Source of the DNA: Bombyx mori
Lineage: Eukaryota > Arthropoda > Insecta > Lepidoptera > Bombycidae
Length of the DNA: 64,000 nt
Direction: 5' to 3'
Assembly: GCF_030269925.1 (NCBI RefSeq)
Contig: NC_085130.1
Location: 9,312,501 to 9,376,500, forward strand
The position numbers and the translations under genes are program-made. Each line of letters starts with the position of its first letter. The stretch's first letter is position 1. Below, one piece after another: positions 1 through 10,321 of the stretch. The notes beneath the pieces are model-generated. The model saw only the letters and a program-made list of their open reading frames with translations, was not told where the DNA came from and ran no database searches.

Positions 1-781
<781 letters not shown>

Positions 782-1034
782 TTTTTTTATTTTTAATGCT
801 TACATGGGTGGAAAAGCTTACAGCCCACCTGGTGTGAAGTGGTTACTGGGGCCCATAGACATGTACAACGTAAATGCGCCACCCACCTTGAGTTATAAGT
901 TCTAAGGTCTCAGTATAGTTACAACGGCTGCCCTACCCTTTAAACCGAAACGCATTACTGCTTCACGACAGAAATAGGCAGGGTGGTGGTACCTACCCGT
1001 GTGGACTCACAAGAGCTCCTACCACCAGTAACAC
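782..1034 (-). mobile_element. Bm1 SINE, 5'-truncated
   Basis: Reverse-oriented Bm1 body: a T-run, then the tail block GCCCACCTGGTG, the middle block CCGAAACGCATTACTGCTTC, and a stop at the CCTACCACCAGTA junction. The tRNA-like head is absent. Confidence 0.85.
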
Positions 1035-1149
1035 AAGAGTTATAACCACAAGAGTTACAAAACATGTGTCTTGGTTCGTAGTCACCACAGACAATGATGA
1101 TCTCCAGCCTCAACGTGGATGACCTCGTTTATAGCATTCACTGTATGGC

Positions 1150-1476
1150 TTTTTTTTTATTGCCCTTGTAGGCAGACGAGCATACGGCCCACCTGATGGT
1201 GAGTGGTTACCGTCGCCCATGGACTTCAGCAATGCCAGGGGCAGAGCCAAGCCGCTGCCTACCGCTTAATACTCTCCACAAGCCTCGTTTGAAGAAGGAC
1301 ATGTCATAGCGCTCGGAAAACACCGTGGAGGGGAGCTCATTCCATAGCCGGATGGTACGTGGCAAAAAAGACCTCTGGAAACGCACTGTGAATGACCGCA
1401 GTGGCTCCAGGTAGTATGGATGAACTCTACTCCGGTGGCGGGCGGTGCGATGGTAAAAACGAGATGCCGGTATCGG
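1150..1476 (-). mobile_element. LINE-C 3' end
   Basis: A T-run followed by TATTGCCCTTGTAGGCAGACG, so reverse orientation. It carries the C-terminal coding block of the LINE-C ORF2 (the complement of RTARHRSRVHPYYLEP and SFLPRTIRLWNELPS) and its short 3' UTR. Closely matches the copies at 26.0, 42.2 and 59.7 kb. Confidence 0.85.
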
Positions 1477-1865
1477 CAGATGGCTGTGGCGTTCACGTTT
1501 TTCAATTGCTGTAGAAGGTCAGACGAGTACGCGGTTCATCTGCTGTGGACACATATGGATGCTACTCATCTCAATTTCAAATAAAATCTATACGAATAAT
1601 ACCACCTTTCTTTTGTGACTGTTGGGTAATAAACAAAACCAATAGAATTCGACGTAACGGTTTCTAAGTAATCGATAGTGGGCGAGCATCGAACCTTATA
1701 ACTCACGGATAACAAGCCTTAAGCTACTTAGTAACTTGACCCAACAAGCCTTAGTAACGTCAACTTAGATTTAAGTTAACTGTATCTGTACACCAAATAT
1801 TGACGAATTACTTTGTACAATACTAGCCACAGCGCGGCTGGTTGCGTCAAATGGAAGCATAATGG
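1477..1865. other. No feature recognised
   Basis: Mixed-composition DNA between two LINE tails. No gene or repeat family was identified. Confidence 0.4.
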
Positions 1866-2215
1866 TTTTTTTTATGATTGAGGGATTACTGGTGGCCCGG
1901 AGACCTTTCCAGTTTCACCAGGATAGGTGAGTGAGCATGCGCTCAGCCAGGAGAGGTAGGATTTGCTAACAGCTACCCGAGCGCCTCAGAAATCAAGGGT
2001 AGCTGCTACGCAAATGAGCCCGCTGAGAAGATCCGGCGAGAAACTCAGCACATTGATGTATGGATTAGGTTGCACGTCCAACTCTTTCCCGAGTTCGTCG
2101 AGCACGGTTACCCGGGTCCTTAAGCCTGTTCCAAGTGTTAGAGCTGAATGCATCTAATGCAAGGGTTATTGGATCTGATAGATCCGTAAAGACGTGTTTA
2201 GGGCGGAAGCATAAT
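1866..2215 (-). mobile_element. Jk-B LINE 3' end
   Basis: Starts TTTTTTATGATTGAG and runs through TGGTGGCCCGGAGACC and AGATCCGGCGAGAAACTCAG to GATAGATCCGTAAAGACGTG. It is the same family as 31.7-32.1 and 34.2-34.8 kb, and is related to Jk-A by shared blocks. Confidence 0.8.
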
Positions 2216-2414
2216 GTCTAAGAATTATTTCGGAGTCACGACCTTCACCACTAAGAGAACGGTCCATGTTTAAATTATCTTAACACACCTGCTTACTTTA
2301 GGCTAGATGAGTACTACTGAGCCTAAATATGTCCTCCAGTAAGTTTAGCAACCAAGATCAATAAACGAATTTTGACAGCTTTTAATACAAAATTTTATTA
2401 CACGACTCGATTTC

Positions 2415-2562
2415 AAACCTTGTGGAGAGTGCTTAACGATAGACTAGACAGCGACTTGGCTCTGCTCCTAGCATTGCTGAAGTCCATTGGCGACGGTAAC
2501 CACTCACCATCAGGTGGACCGTATGCTCGTCTGCCTACAAGGCCAATATTTTTTTTTTTATG
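2415..2562 (+). mobile_element. LINE-C 3' tail, truncated
   Basis: Begins at CTTGTGGAGAGTGCTTAACG and ends at CTGCCTACAAGGCCAAT followed by a T-run rather than an A-run. Only the last part of the ORF and the 3' UTR are kept. Confidence 0.75.
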
Positions 2563-2605
2563 GGTATGCTGAATATCTCGTTCTAACTAAATGATATACC
2601 ATACC

Positions 2606-2794
2606 ACACAAGCCTCGTTTGAAGAAGGACATGTCATAGCGCTCGGGAAACACCGTGGATGGGAGCTCATTTCAAAGCCGGATGGTACGTGGCAAAAAAG
2701 ATCTCTGGAAACGCACTGTGGATGACCGCAGTGGCTCCAGGTAGTATGGATGAACTCTACTCCGGTGACGGGCGGTGCGATGGTAAAAACGAGA
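2606..2794 (-). mobile_element. LINE-C internal fragment
   Basis: The coding end of LINE-C in reverse orientation without its 3' UTR or poly(A). It starts at CACAAGCCTCGTTTGAAGAA and ends at GGTAAAAACGAGA. With the tail at 2415-2562 it forms an inverted split copy. Confidence 0.75.
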
Positions 2795-2829
2795 CGGTAT
2801 GTATGTACTGAGAATAATTGCTACCTTAG

Positions 2830-2972
2830 AATTTGAGCCGCCTTCCCCATTGGTTCAGTGACACTTCAAAACGTATCACGGATCCAATAACTGTCGTCTC
2901 GCAGCACGTGGGATACTCAAATGTCCTCGGCATCTCCGCTACGTACATCGACTTCAAAATCAACTTATACAC
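2830..2972 (+). CDS. Candidate internal coding exon A, unknown protein
   Basis: A 143-nt open stretch bounded by a possible acceptor (ACCTTAG, ending 2829) and a possible donor (GTAAAA, from 2973). It reads NLSRLPHWFSDTSKRITDPI then TVVSQHVGYSNVLGISATYI then DFKINLY, leaving two extra bases. An in-frame TAG lies immediately before it and TAA immediately after the donor, as expected if both flanks are intron. Third positions are markedly C-rich against AT-rich surroundings. It ends in phase 2; the next candidate exon on this strand (9468) starts with the one base needed to finish the codon. I do not recognise the protein. It could instead be a decayed transposon ORF. Confidence 0.35.
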
Positions 2973-3219
2973 GTAAAATCACAGATATAAACCAATGACC
3001 TCAAATTTGAATACATATCTACTAATTATACATAATCCCCCAGACAGGCCAGACATGGTCAATTAAAGAAATGAATGCTGTATTAATATCTGATGAGGTG
3101 TACCCAAATCTACCCAGTTATTCCAAAATGCCTTTTGGGAATTACTGACACATCCACGACAAGAATTCCCAACGAGTTAGCGAATTATAATATGATGTTA
3201 TTTTTATCTTGCACTGCTT

Positions 3220-3430
3220 GGTAAAAAGACTTACGGCCCATTTAACATTAAGTGAGTACTGGAATCTATAGACGTGACAGGGAGAATGCAGTTACTCAGT
3301 TTTAATGGGGGGTCGCAGTTTCATATTATATTATGCAGCGGGTGTCCGATCCTACAAACCGAAAGGGATGCACGACTTCAAAGACAGAGGCATGCCGTCA
3401 AAAACCTACCCCTGTAGGCTCACAATACAT
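3220..3430 (-). mobile_element. Degenerate Bm1
   Basis: Only scattered Bm1 blocks remain, for example ACTTACGGCCCATTTAACAT and CCTACCCCTGTAGGCTCACA. An old, heavily mutated copy. Confidence 0.5.
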
Positions 3431-4138
3431 CCAACCTCCAATATACATATCGAAGTTTGAAAGGAAAAAGTGACTAAGCGACAATGCGTGAACTTTACAG
3501 TAGACTAATTTAAAGTTGAAATTAATTCAAAATATACATGAGATATACCTGAAAAAATTTCTATTTTAACGAATCTAGCCGTAGGATTGAAATGATTTTA
3601 ATAGACCTAGAATATATATTTTTTGCGCATCGAATATGGTTATTGCCTATCATATATGTACAAAGCATTTATTGTCGCTTAGTCAAGTTTGCTTTTCAAG
3701 CGTCGATATGTATATCTGACGGTTTGTTTAATAACTCATATTGTCCATCCTGTGAGGCCGTGTGTTTAACTTTTAAGATATTAAATGAAAATATTTCAAA
3801 GGACCGCTTACAGCGAATCCACTAAACGTGAGACGAAAAACCACCTTAAAGATATAAAATACATTATTCGAAAGGGAATTACGAAGTATTATTTTCATTA
3901 TTCTGTTTTATTTTCAAAAATATTCGCTTTATAAAAGAGTTAATTTTGTGAAAGTAAAAGAGTATATTATAAAATATATCATAAAATTTAGTTAATTCAA
4001 AATATTAGCCGAGTATATTTAATTTCTATACGAGTATGGAGCGGCGGTTATAATAAAACAGAAGATTTTTCACATGATCCGGGACCGTACTAACGACTTT
4101 TAAAAGAAAAGCTTTTATATTTACAAGTTTCCAGTTGG
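3431..4138. other. AT-rich, no feature recognised
   Basis: Strongly AT-rich DNA. An open frame at 3592-3825 has no splice context and AT-rich codon positions, so I do not call it a gene. Confidence 0.5.
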
Positions 4139-4290
4139 GTTTTTTTTTTATAGCCTAGATGGGTGGACGAGCTCACGGCCCACCTGATGTTAAGTTACCG
4201 GAGCCCATAGACATCTAAAACGTAAATGCCGCCACCCACCTTGAGATATAAGCCTAAGGTCTCTGTTACAACGGCCGCCCCACTCTTAAA
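4139..4290 (-). mobile_element. Bm1 tail fragment
   Basis: T-run, then TAGCCTAGATGGGTGGACGA, then the middle block up to GGCCGCCCCACTCTT. Truncated well before the tRNA-like head. Confidence 0.8.
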
Positions 4291-4307
4291 TAATTTCAAA
4301 TATATCT

Positions 4308-4556
4308 TTTTTTTTTTTATTGCTTAGATATGTAGACGAGCTCACAGCCCACCTGGTGTTAAGTGGTTACTGGAGCCCATATACATCTACAACGTAAATG
4401 CGCCACCCACCTTGAGATACAAAAGTTCTAAGGTCTCAGTATAGTTACAACGGCTGCCCCACCCTTCAAACCGAAACGCATTACTGCTTCACGGCAGAAA
4501 TAGGCGGGGCGATGGCGCACCTACCCGTGCGGACTCACAAGAGGTCCTACCACCAT
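4308..4556 (-). mobile_element. Bm1 SINE, 5'-truncated
   Basis: Same orientation as the fragment 18 bp to its left. It runs from a T-run to GGACTCACAAGAGGTCCTAC. The two may be tandem insertions at one AT-rich target. Confidence 0.85.
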
Positions 4557-4856
4557 ATATTTTGTTTGTTCGTAGCTTCGCATTGGTTCCTTACCACATT
4601 TGAATTGAAACTTCGCACAGTTGCAGCCATCACTGTAGGGAAGGTTTCTAACACAGTACCATCGACGTATGAAAGACAGTGCTTGAGTAATTTCGAGAAC
4701 TCGATGTGTTGTTATCATTCAATTAGCGATAAGCAAACGGACCGTCATCGGGTTTTTGGGATTCGTTTAGTAATTAACAATTGAGACTTCAGTTCAAAAA
4801 CTAATAATTACCTTCGAGTGGCGTTTATTTTTTTCTTTATGTAATAAGATTTAATT
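4557..4856 (-). other. Unassigned stretch with a Cys-rich open frame
   Basis: The minus strand is open through LEITQALSFIRRWYCVRNLP and YSDGCNCAKFQFKC, then reaches GTAAGG, a fair donor, near 4595. No convincing acceptor is visible upstream. The frame borders a Bm1 end, so it may be chance. Confidence 0.15.
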
Positions 4857-5050
4857 TACTGGTGGTGGGACCTCTTGTGAGTCCGCACGGGTAGATACCA
4901 CTACCCTGTCTATTTCTGCCGTGAAGCAGCAATGCGTTTCGGTTTGAAGGGTGGGGCAGCCGTTGTAACTATACCGAGACCTTAGAACTCTTAACATTTA
5001 ACACCAGGAGGGCTGTCAGCTGCTCGTCCACCCATCTAGGCTATAAAAAA
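4857..5050 (+). mobile_element. Bm1 SINE, 5'-truncated with internal deletion
   Basis: Starts at TACTGGTGGTGGGACCTC. After GAGACCTTAGAACT it jumps directly to the tail block ACACCAGG, so the segment holding CGCATTTACGTTGTAGATGT is missing. Confidence 0.8.
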
Positions 5051-5237
5051 TAAATCAATAAATACGATAATAAGAATAAGACAGTGATAGGATAACATGA
5101 GGTAGAGAGAGAGTCTACATAATATATTATATTTGGTGGTAATATCGGTTCCCCAGTCGAACGCAATCAGTCGAGACTGGGCAACACGCCAGCGAGCCCT
5201 CACTGGTACGGTAGGGTACTTTGAACACTTTTGGTGA

Positions 5238-5436
5238 ACTGCCTATTTCTGCCCTGAAGCAGTTATGCGTTTCGGTTTGAAGGGTAGGGCAGCCGTTGTA
5301 ACTATACTGAGATCTTAGAACTTATATCTCAAGGTAAGTGGCGCATTTACGTTGTAAATGTCTATGGGCTCCAGTAACCACTTAACACCAGGTGGTTTAT
5401 GAACTCGTCCACCAATCTAAGAAATAAAAAAAAGAG
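5238..5436 (+). mobile_element. Bm1 SINE, 5'-truncated
   Basis: Begins inside the middle block at GCCTATTTCTGCCC and runs to TCTAAGAAATAAAAAAAAG. Confidence 0.8.
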
Positions 5437-5502
5437 ACACAACGGTAAACGCCTGTCACCAAGCAGAAGCTGTTGCTTAACACACAGCTTAGTCGTCGTC
5501 AT

Positions 5503-5927
5503 TTGAAGTCGTCGTGGCCCAAAAGATAAGATGCCCGGTGCATTCGTATCGAGCGATGCGACCGTACCGATGTTCGAATCCCGCAGGCAGATAACAATTT
5601 TTTTAATGAAATACATGCTAAACAAATGTTCACGATTGACTTCCACGGTGAAGGAATCACGTCGTATAATAAAAATCAAACCCGCAAAAGTATACACAAT
5701 TTGTGAAATTACTGGTGGTAGGAAATCTTGTGAGCCCGGGTAACGGGTAAGTACCACCATCCTGCAGATACCATCATCTGAGTTTTAGTAAGTGGGGCAG
5801 CCGTTGCACTGTTAAAAATGTCTCTCATGTCTCGAGGTGGGTGGTGGTATTTACGTTGTAGATGTCTATGAGCTCCGGTAACCACTTAACATCAGGTGGG
5901 CCGTGAGGTCGCCCATCCATCTAAGCA
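5503..5927 (+). mobile_element. Bm1 SINE, near full length
   Basis: Has the tRNA-like head (GTCGTGGCCCAAAAGATAAG and B box GATGTTCGAATCCC), the middle segment TTCACGATTGACTTCCACGG, and the 3' body to CATCTAAGCAAGGG. It is diverged, with no clean A-tail. It lies 40 bp downstream of the stop of the secreted-protein gene at 5976-6590. Confidence 0.85.
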
Positions 5928-5967
5928 AGGGAGAACGATTTGCCCCAAACAGATTTCACATAATATA

Positions 5968-5973
5968 TTTATT
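5968..5973 (-). promoter_or_regulatory. Poly(A) signal AATAAA
   Basis: A perfect AATAAA on the minus strand only two bases past the TGA stop of the 204-codon ORF. This supports the ORF as the end of a real transcript. Confidence 0.6.
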
Positions 5974-5975
5974 GA

Positions 5976-6590
5976 TCATAAACATCCCAGTAAGGACTTT
6001 TTACAACATTTCCTGCAGCAAGGATATTTAAATCTCTTCTTATCGTTCTCTCTTCTTTTCTTACTGAAAATTTTATTCGATTTCCCGCCTTTTGCCACCC
6101 CATACCTCGGGCACCTCTCGTATTGAGCATCATTTGCCCTTAACTTTTCCTTGTATTCTTTTATCTTCTGCCTCTCCAGCTGCCTCTTCTGAAGCCATTC
6201 GTCGATCCTTTTCTGTATCTCCACCATGTTCGCCTCCTTGACGTCACTAAACGTAGGCCTAGTGAAGGAATGCTCGTTGAAATATTTGAAATTTCTTCTC
6301 GGGTCCTTCAATAATGAATTCGTGTCATTCTCCTGATTTGCTTCTTCGTATGTCACATTTATGTCCTGTATTTGATTTTTCAGTTGCTTCATGTATTTAA
6401 TTCCCAGTAACGCCTCAGTGTCGTTATTATTCTGTAATGATTGTATACTCTCATTAATAGCTTTACCTAGTTGTACGTATATCTCTTCTTTCTTCTTTTC
6501 TAGCTTTTTAATTTCATTATCATTTTCTTTTGTAAGCATTCCAGTAATTATTGTCAGCAAAATGAATATTTTTAGTGATTTTTTTCGCAT
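5976..6590 (-). CDS. Putative secreted coiled-coil protein, 204 aa, unknown family
   Basis: The longest open frame in the window and free of repeat sequence. Residues 1-20 look like a signal peptide (basic MRKKSLK, then hydrophobic IFILLTIITGML). The mature part has charged, helix-prone segments at about 22-60 (NEIKKLEKKKEEIY) and 118-152 (VEIQKRIDEWLQKRQLERQK), likely coiled coils. NxS/T sites are at 46, 56, 78 and 88. It ends in a basic cysteine-rich tail (C160, then CCRKCC at 191-196 and C203) preceded by dibasic KKRR and KKR, possible processing sites. The start is the first ATG in frame, about 50 bp below a TATA-like run. A TGA stop is followed at once by AATAAA. No introns are evident. 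Role unknown: small cationic secreted peptide precursor or structural secreted protein are both guesses. Confidence 0.65.
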   Translation of the reverse strand: MRKKSLKIFILLTIITGMLTKENDNEIKKLEKKKEEIYVQLGKAINESIQSLQNNNDTEALLGIKYMKQLKNQIQDINVTYEEANQENDTNSLLKDPRRNFKYFNEHSFTRPTFSDVKEANMVEIQKRIDEWLQKRQLERQKIKEYKEKLRANDAQYERCPRYGVAKGGKSNKIFSKKRRENDKKRFKYPCCRKCCKKSLLGCL

Positions 6591-6639
6591 CGTTGCGAAG
6601 TTTTACCGTCATAGATTTTACTGTTCCCATTTTAATATC

Positions 6640-6656
6640 TATATATATTTTATTGG
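6640..6656 (-). promoter_or_regulatory. TATA-like box and CCAAT for the 204-aa gene
   Basis: On the minus strand CCAAT (6656-6652) precedes AAATATATATAG, about 50-60 bp above the chosen ATG at 6590. Spacing fits a short 5' UTR. The region is AT-rich, so a chance match is possible. Confidence 0.35.
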
Positions 6657-6761
6657 TTTCAATTGTACAATTCCGTTTATGTGCTATAAAACGATTTATG
6701 TTTTATTACAACACAGTTTTATATTCAGCTAGATTTGCCACGCAGTTTCATTCGTGTTCTA

Positions 6762-7184
6762 TCTATATATTAATACGTGAAGCAAAAACTTTGTATCCCT
6801 TTTTACGAAAATTGCGCGGACGGAGGAGTATGAAATTTTCCACACTTATAGAGAATATAGAGAAGAAGTGCAAAATGCTGATATTTTTTTTAAATAAGGC
6901 ATAAAAGATACATTAAATCAATAAAGAAAACATTACACACACTACATACCATGTATTTGACGCACACACGCATGCATACTATTTATTGTCAAACTTTTGT
7001 TCTTGACGTCTGTTGTCAAGTTGAGAATAGATTAAATATTGTTAGTCTTTGTTAATATTTTTTATAGTGTATGTAGTCTTGGCGAAATTTGTGATTATAG
7101 TAGTATAAGATACAATCATAATAGTGTACAAACTTACAATTCCAATTAATTATAGTCGAATTTTGACTACTGCGGGACGACCAG
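6762..7184 (+). mobile_element. Lep1-like non-autonomous Helitron
   Basis: Starts A^TCTATATATTAATACGTGAAG and includes CAAAAACTTTGTATCCC. It ends in the stem TAGTCGAATTTTGACTA plus CTACTGCGGGAC and a mutated terminus (CCAG for CTAG). Follows the Helitron rule: no inverted repeats and no target duplication. Confidence 0.85.
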
Positions 7185-7499
7185 TATTAATAATACTACA
7201 TACTCTGAAACATGTCACATTCTCAGAGACAAACAATATCAATATCCGCAAACTAGCTATCTACACAGTATTGACCAATCCATAGCTTTATTACCGTTTG
7301 GAATCTACCAACCAATGGTGGTTCATTGGAAGTCTCTAAATTGACGTTTGATATTTTATTAAGAAAGTCTCCATAAAATATATAAATGTTTTCAATACCC
7401 TCAGCTAGTGGTAGTCATCCGCAATGAGAGGTAGTGCCGCACGATGCCAACTTAAATACATAAAATAACTTCACATATATTTAACACAAAAAATCTAAG

Positions 7500-8188
7500 T
7501 TTCGATAATCATCCAGTCATGAATTGAACGCATATTTTCAGTGTTTCCTAAAATCTATATAAATTACTATATACTTCTTCAATCGAGACTTGAAAAAAGT
7601 GCTTAGCATTGATGTGTTTGGTATCCCAAGCACTACGATGTCCATGAGGCATTATGTATGATCAGTGCATGTGATGGCAATGAAAATAAGCTGAGTAAGC
7701 AATTTCATGAACCAGGATCTAAAGTAGCTCGTAGGGTCAACCAAAACAATTTGTTTGCATTGCTAATTTACAAAAACAATATATCTTACTATAATCCCAT
7801 TACCCGAATGTGTCGTACCTATAACGAACTGGCAAGGTCGTCACCTGAGTTAGATATTTTTACTTGTAGGTTAGTTACGTTTAGAAAAATGTTCAAGGGC
7901 ATCCTCCACGTTATTAATAGGTAGGTTAATGTAATTGTTTAATGTATTATATTGTGAATATATTTTTTTTCCTTACATTATTCGTTAGATTAGTTTTAGT
8001 TATCGTGTTGTTTTGTCATAATTGTAAGGAACGTTGTCATACAAATCAGCACTATATGTCTTGTTTTGTCGTGCGCACATAACTTATGTTGCAAGCCAGA
8101 TTTTGCTTCTTTTTATTTGTGTTTTTATGTATCTTTAGCTTGTGATGTGTATTGTGAGCCTAATAAAATAAATAAATAAAAAAAAAAG
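7500..8188 (+). mobile_element. Non-LTR retrotransposon remnant with ORF2 C-terminus
   Basis: The open frame at 7658-7924 ends with NPITRMCRTYNELARSSPEL and FRKMFKGILHVI. This is the pattern seen at the C-terminus of many insect LINE ORF2s (SPxxRMxxxYNEL...DLF). It is followed by a long 3' UTR and an (AATA)n/A tail at 8162-8188. Upstream coding is decayed. Confidence 0.6.
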
Positions 8189-8361
8189 TAAAGAGGAAAC
8201 TGTTAATTAGCACGTGTACGTCGTTTAGACTGTATTTCAGTGCATCTGCTTTACAGATAACTGCAAGACAGTAGCTTACTCTCTATTGAGTCATGGAGTC
8301 GCACGAGAGGATTTAAAACTATTTAGTAAATAATTTGAGTACTACTTAGGAGCAGATGACT

Positions 8362-8651
8362 CGTGGCAGGTCCTCTTGTGAGTCCGGGTAGGTACCACCA
8401 CCCCGCCTATTTCTGCCGTGAAGCAGTAAAGCGTTTCGGTTTGAAGGGTGGGGCAGCCGTTGTAACTATACTTGAGACTTTAGAGCTTATATCTCAAGAT
8501 GGGTGGCGCATTTACGCTGTAGTTGTCTATGGGCTCCAGTAACCACTTAACACCAGGTGGGCTGTGAGCTCGTCCACCCATCTAAGCAATAAAAAAAAAA
8601 CACCAGGTGGGCTGTGAGCTCGTCCACACATCTAAGCAATAAAAAAAAAAA
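8362..8651 (+). mobile_element. Bm1 SINE with duplicated 3' tail
   Basis: 5'-truncated Bm1 flanked by the direct repeat AGATGACT (8354-8361 and 8652-8659). The last 50 bp, CACCAGGTGGGCTGTGAGCT through the A-run, occur twice in tandem (8551-8600 and 8601-8651). Both copies lie inside the target duplication. Confidence 0.85.
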
Positions 8652-8871
8652 AGATGACTGTACGCTCTATCGACATCGGTATCTCATTACCGAGGGAAGT
8701 GACCTCCACCTTGAGATGATACCAGTCTTACTGCTAATGTATGAGAAGCGTTATGGGACCTCGACTCTAGTGAGTTGTATATTGGGTCCGTCTCAGGATT
8801 TCTTTTGTTTGGGTTGGGCAAGCGTGCCCTTGATAAGTGGTCACCTGACCCTTGAGGTCCCTCAAGTTATC
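8652..8871 (-). other. Unassigned stretch, open frame on minus
   Basis: The minus strand is open through DNLRDLKGQVTTYQGHACPT and QTKEILRRTQYTTH before a TAG. No family or splice frame recognised. Confidence 0.15.
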
Positions 8872-9078
8872 TTTTTTTTTATTGCTTATATGTGTGGACG
8901 CAGTAATGAAGCAGTAATGCGTTTCGGTTTGAAGGGTGGGACAGCCGTTGTAACTATAATGAAACCTTAGAACTTATATCTCAAGGTGGGTGGCGCATTT
9001 ACGTTGTAGATGTCTATAGGCTCCAGTAACCACTTAACACCAGGTGGGCTGTGAGCTCATCCATCCAAAAAAAAAAAA
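8872..9078 (+). mobile_element. Bm1 with inverted 5' fragment
   Basis: The first 27 bp (T-run plus TTGCTTATATGTGTGGACG) are a Bm1 tail in reverse. At about 8898 the sequence switches to a forward Bm1 body (GAAGCAGTAATGCGTTTCGG to an A-run). This is one rearranged copy. Confidence 0.75.
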
Positions 9079-9467
9079 GGTTCAGCTGCGCGGCAGTAAT
9101 TGTTAGTATCGCTTGCTCTCTAGAACTCATATTTATTTATTCAAACACCATTTAAACGGAAATTAAAAGATTATAGATACCTCTGAATGTCCTTTACATA
9201 AATCCATACCGAGATCCGAGCATCGTAATTCTAGTCTAACAAAACAATTTGCTAAGCGCGTCTCGTCTAGAGATTGTTCTATCAAAATGTAAATATTAAT
9301 TGTAAGAACACGTTGTTAATCTGTTTGTAGCGACGCTTCGCTCTAATCTCTTTTCAAAATGCTAATGTTTCGTGACGTCGTCCAAGTTCGTTATGAAAAT
9401 CTTTAATTTCTATCGTTCATGAAAACGGTTTTGAATTTGTAATCACGCTGTTGGGCCATTAGAACAG
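9079..9467. other. Possible intron upstream of exon B
   Basis: AT-rich DNA without an identified repeat. It ends in GGGCCATTAGAACAG, two alternative acceptors for the exon at 9468. Confidence 0.35.
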
Positions 9468-9564
9468 CTTCAATTCAGCGGAGTCCATCACTCGGAGCCC
9501 AACGCCCGTCGGCGTCACACTGTCGAATAAGGCCCAGGATCCCACTTTACATCATCAATACATC
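9468..9564 (+). CDS. Candidate internal coding exon B, unknown protein
   Basis: A 97-nt exon between acceptor GAACAG and a consensus donor GTAAGT (from 9565). After one base that completes a split codon it reads FNSAESITRSPTPVGVTLSN then KAQDPTLHHQYI. GC at third positions is high (about two thirds) in AT-rich flanks. Stops occur in this frame just upstream. The starting phase matches exon A at 2830-2972, giving a joined frame across a transposon-filled intron of 6.5 kb. A MITE begins 25 bp after the donor. If the nearer acceptor (CATTAG, ending 9462) is used, two residues (NS) would be added and the phase changes. Protein not recognised. Confidence 0.45.
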
Positions 9565-9589
9565 GTAAGTATGACCCACATGAAACAAA

Positions 9590-10117
9590 CAAAAAAGATG
9601 TGTCGTGCCGTGGGACACCAGATAGGAACGAAGTTCCTTATTATAAAAATATTAATTTTAAGTTCTATTCGAGGTATAAAGAAAACTAGACGATAACCGA
9701 GCTTTGCTCGGTATTTTTTTTTGATTTTATATGAAAAAGACACAAATAATATAAATAAACAATTCATTTTCTTGGTCTAGCCATTAATATAACCAAACAC
9801 TCATTGGCTTCGGGTGGCTTAACAACGCCATCTGCTGAAATAGCTTAATAGTATTATTATTTACCAATAGATGTCGGGAAGAGTCAATCGATAAAGTTGA
9901 AAATTCAAAACACGATTAAAACAACATTTTCTGAAAATAATTCGTAGCTAGATCGATTTATCGCCCCCGAAATCCCCTGTATACTAATTCAGGAATTGTT
10001 GAATTTACGTGCAGTGACATCTTTTGATAACAAACTTAATAGAAAAAAAACTTACGTTACGGACGTTTTTCCCGGTTAAGGTACCCCTCCGCATCGTCCC
10101 ATAAGGAACTTCGTCCC
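9590..10117 (-). mobile_element. MITE-D, longest copy
   Basis: Bounded by GGAACGAAGTTCCTTAT (9625) and ATAAGGAACTTCGTCCC (to 10117), which are inverted. The outer block GTGCCGTGGGACACC lies on the left. It contains the hairpin ACCGAGCTTTGCTCGGT and an internal block (9700-9990) shared in reverse with 44.45-44.77 kb. Relatives at 18.0, 21.6, 34.9 and 39.7 kb. Confidence 0.7.
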
Positions 10118-10206
10118 AAAAATTCTACTTCTAAACTTTAGTTATTTCACTGCAAATCAAACAAGCGTAACAGCCTCAAGGTCTCAACTATATAATTACT
10201 TTAATA

Positions 10207-10321
10207 TTATTACTTTTTTCATTCCCATTAAAGGCAGACGAACATACGGCCTACCTGATGGTAAGTAGTCACCGTCATCCATGGACATCAGCAATGCCAG
10301 ACAGCTAAACCGCTGTCTACT
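10207..10321 (-). mobile_element. LINE-C 3' tail, old
   Basis: Diverged tail block CAGACGAACATACGGCCTAC to GCTAAACCGCTGTCTACTGC, 5'-truncated. Confidence 0.7.

Noticed and set aside
1963..2270. Open frames in the Jk-B tail, including a short MSKNYFGVTTFTTKRTVHV frame
   Set aside because: The sequence aligns to Jk-B 3' UTR copies at 31.7 and 34.3 kb, so it is untranslated LINE sequence.
5362..5760. 132-codon minus-strand open frame
   Set aside because: It lies across antisense Bm1 sequence of two copies. Bm1 has no protein product.
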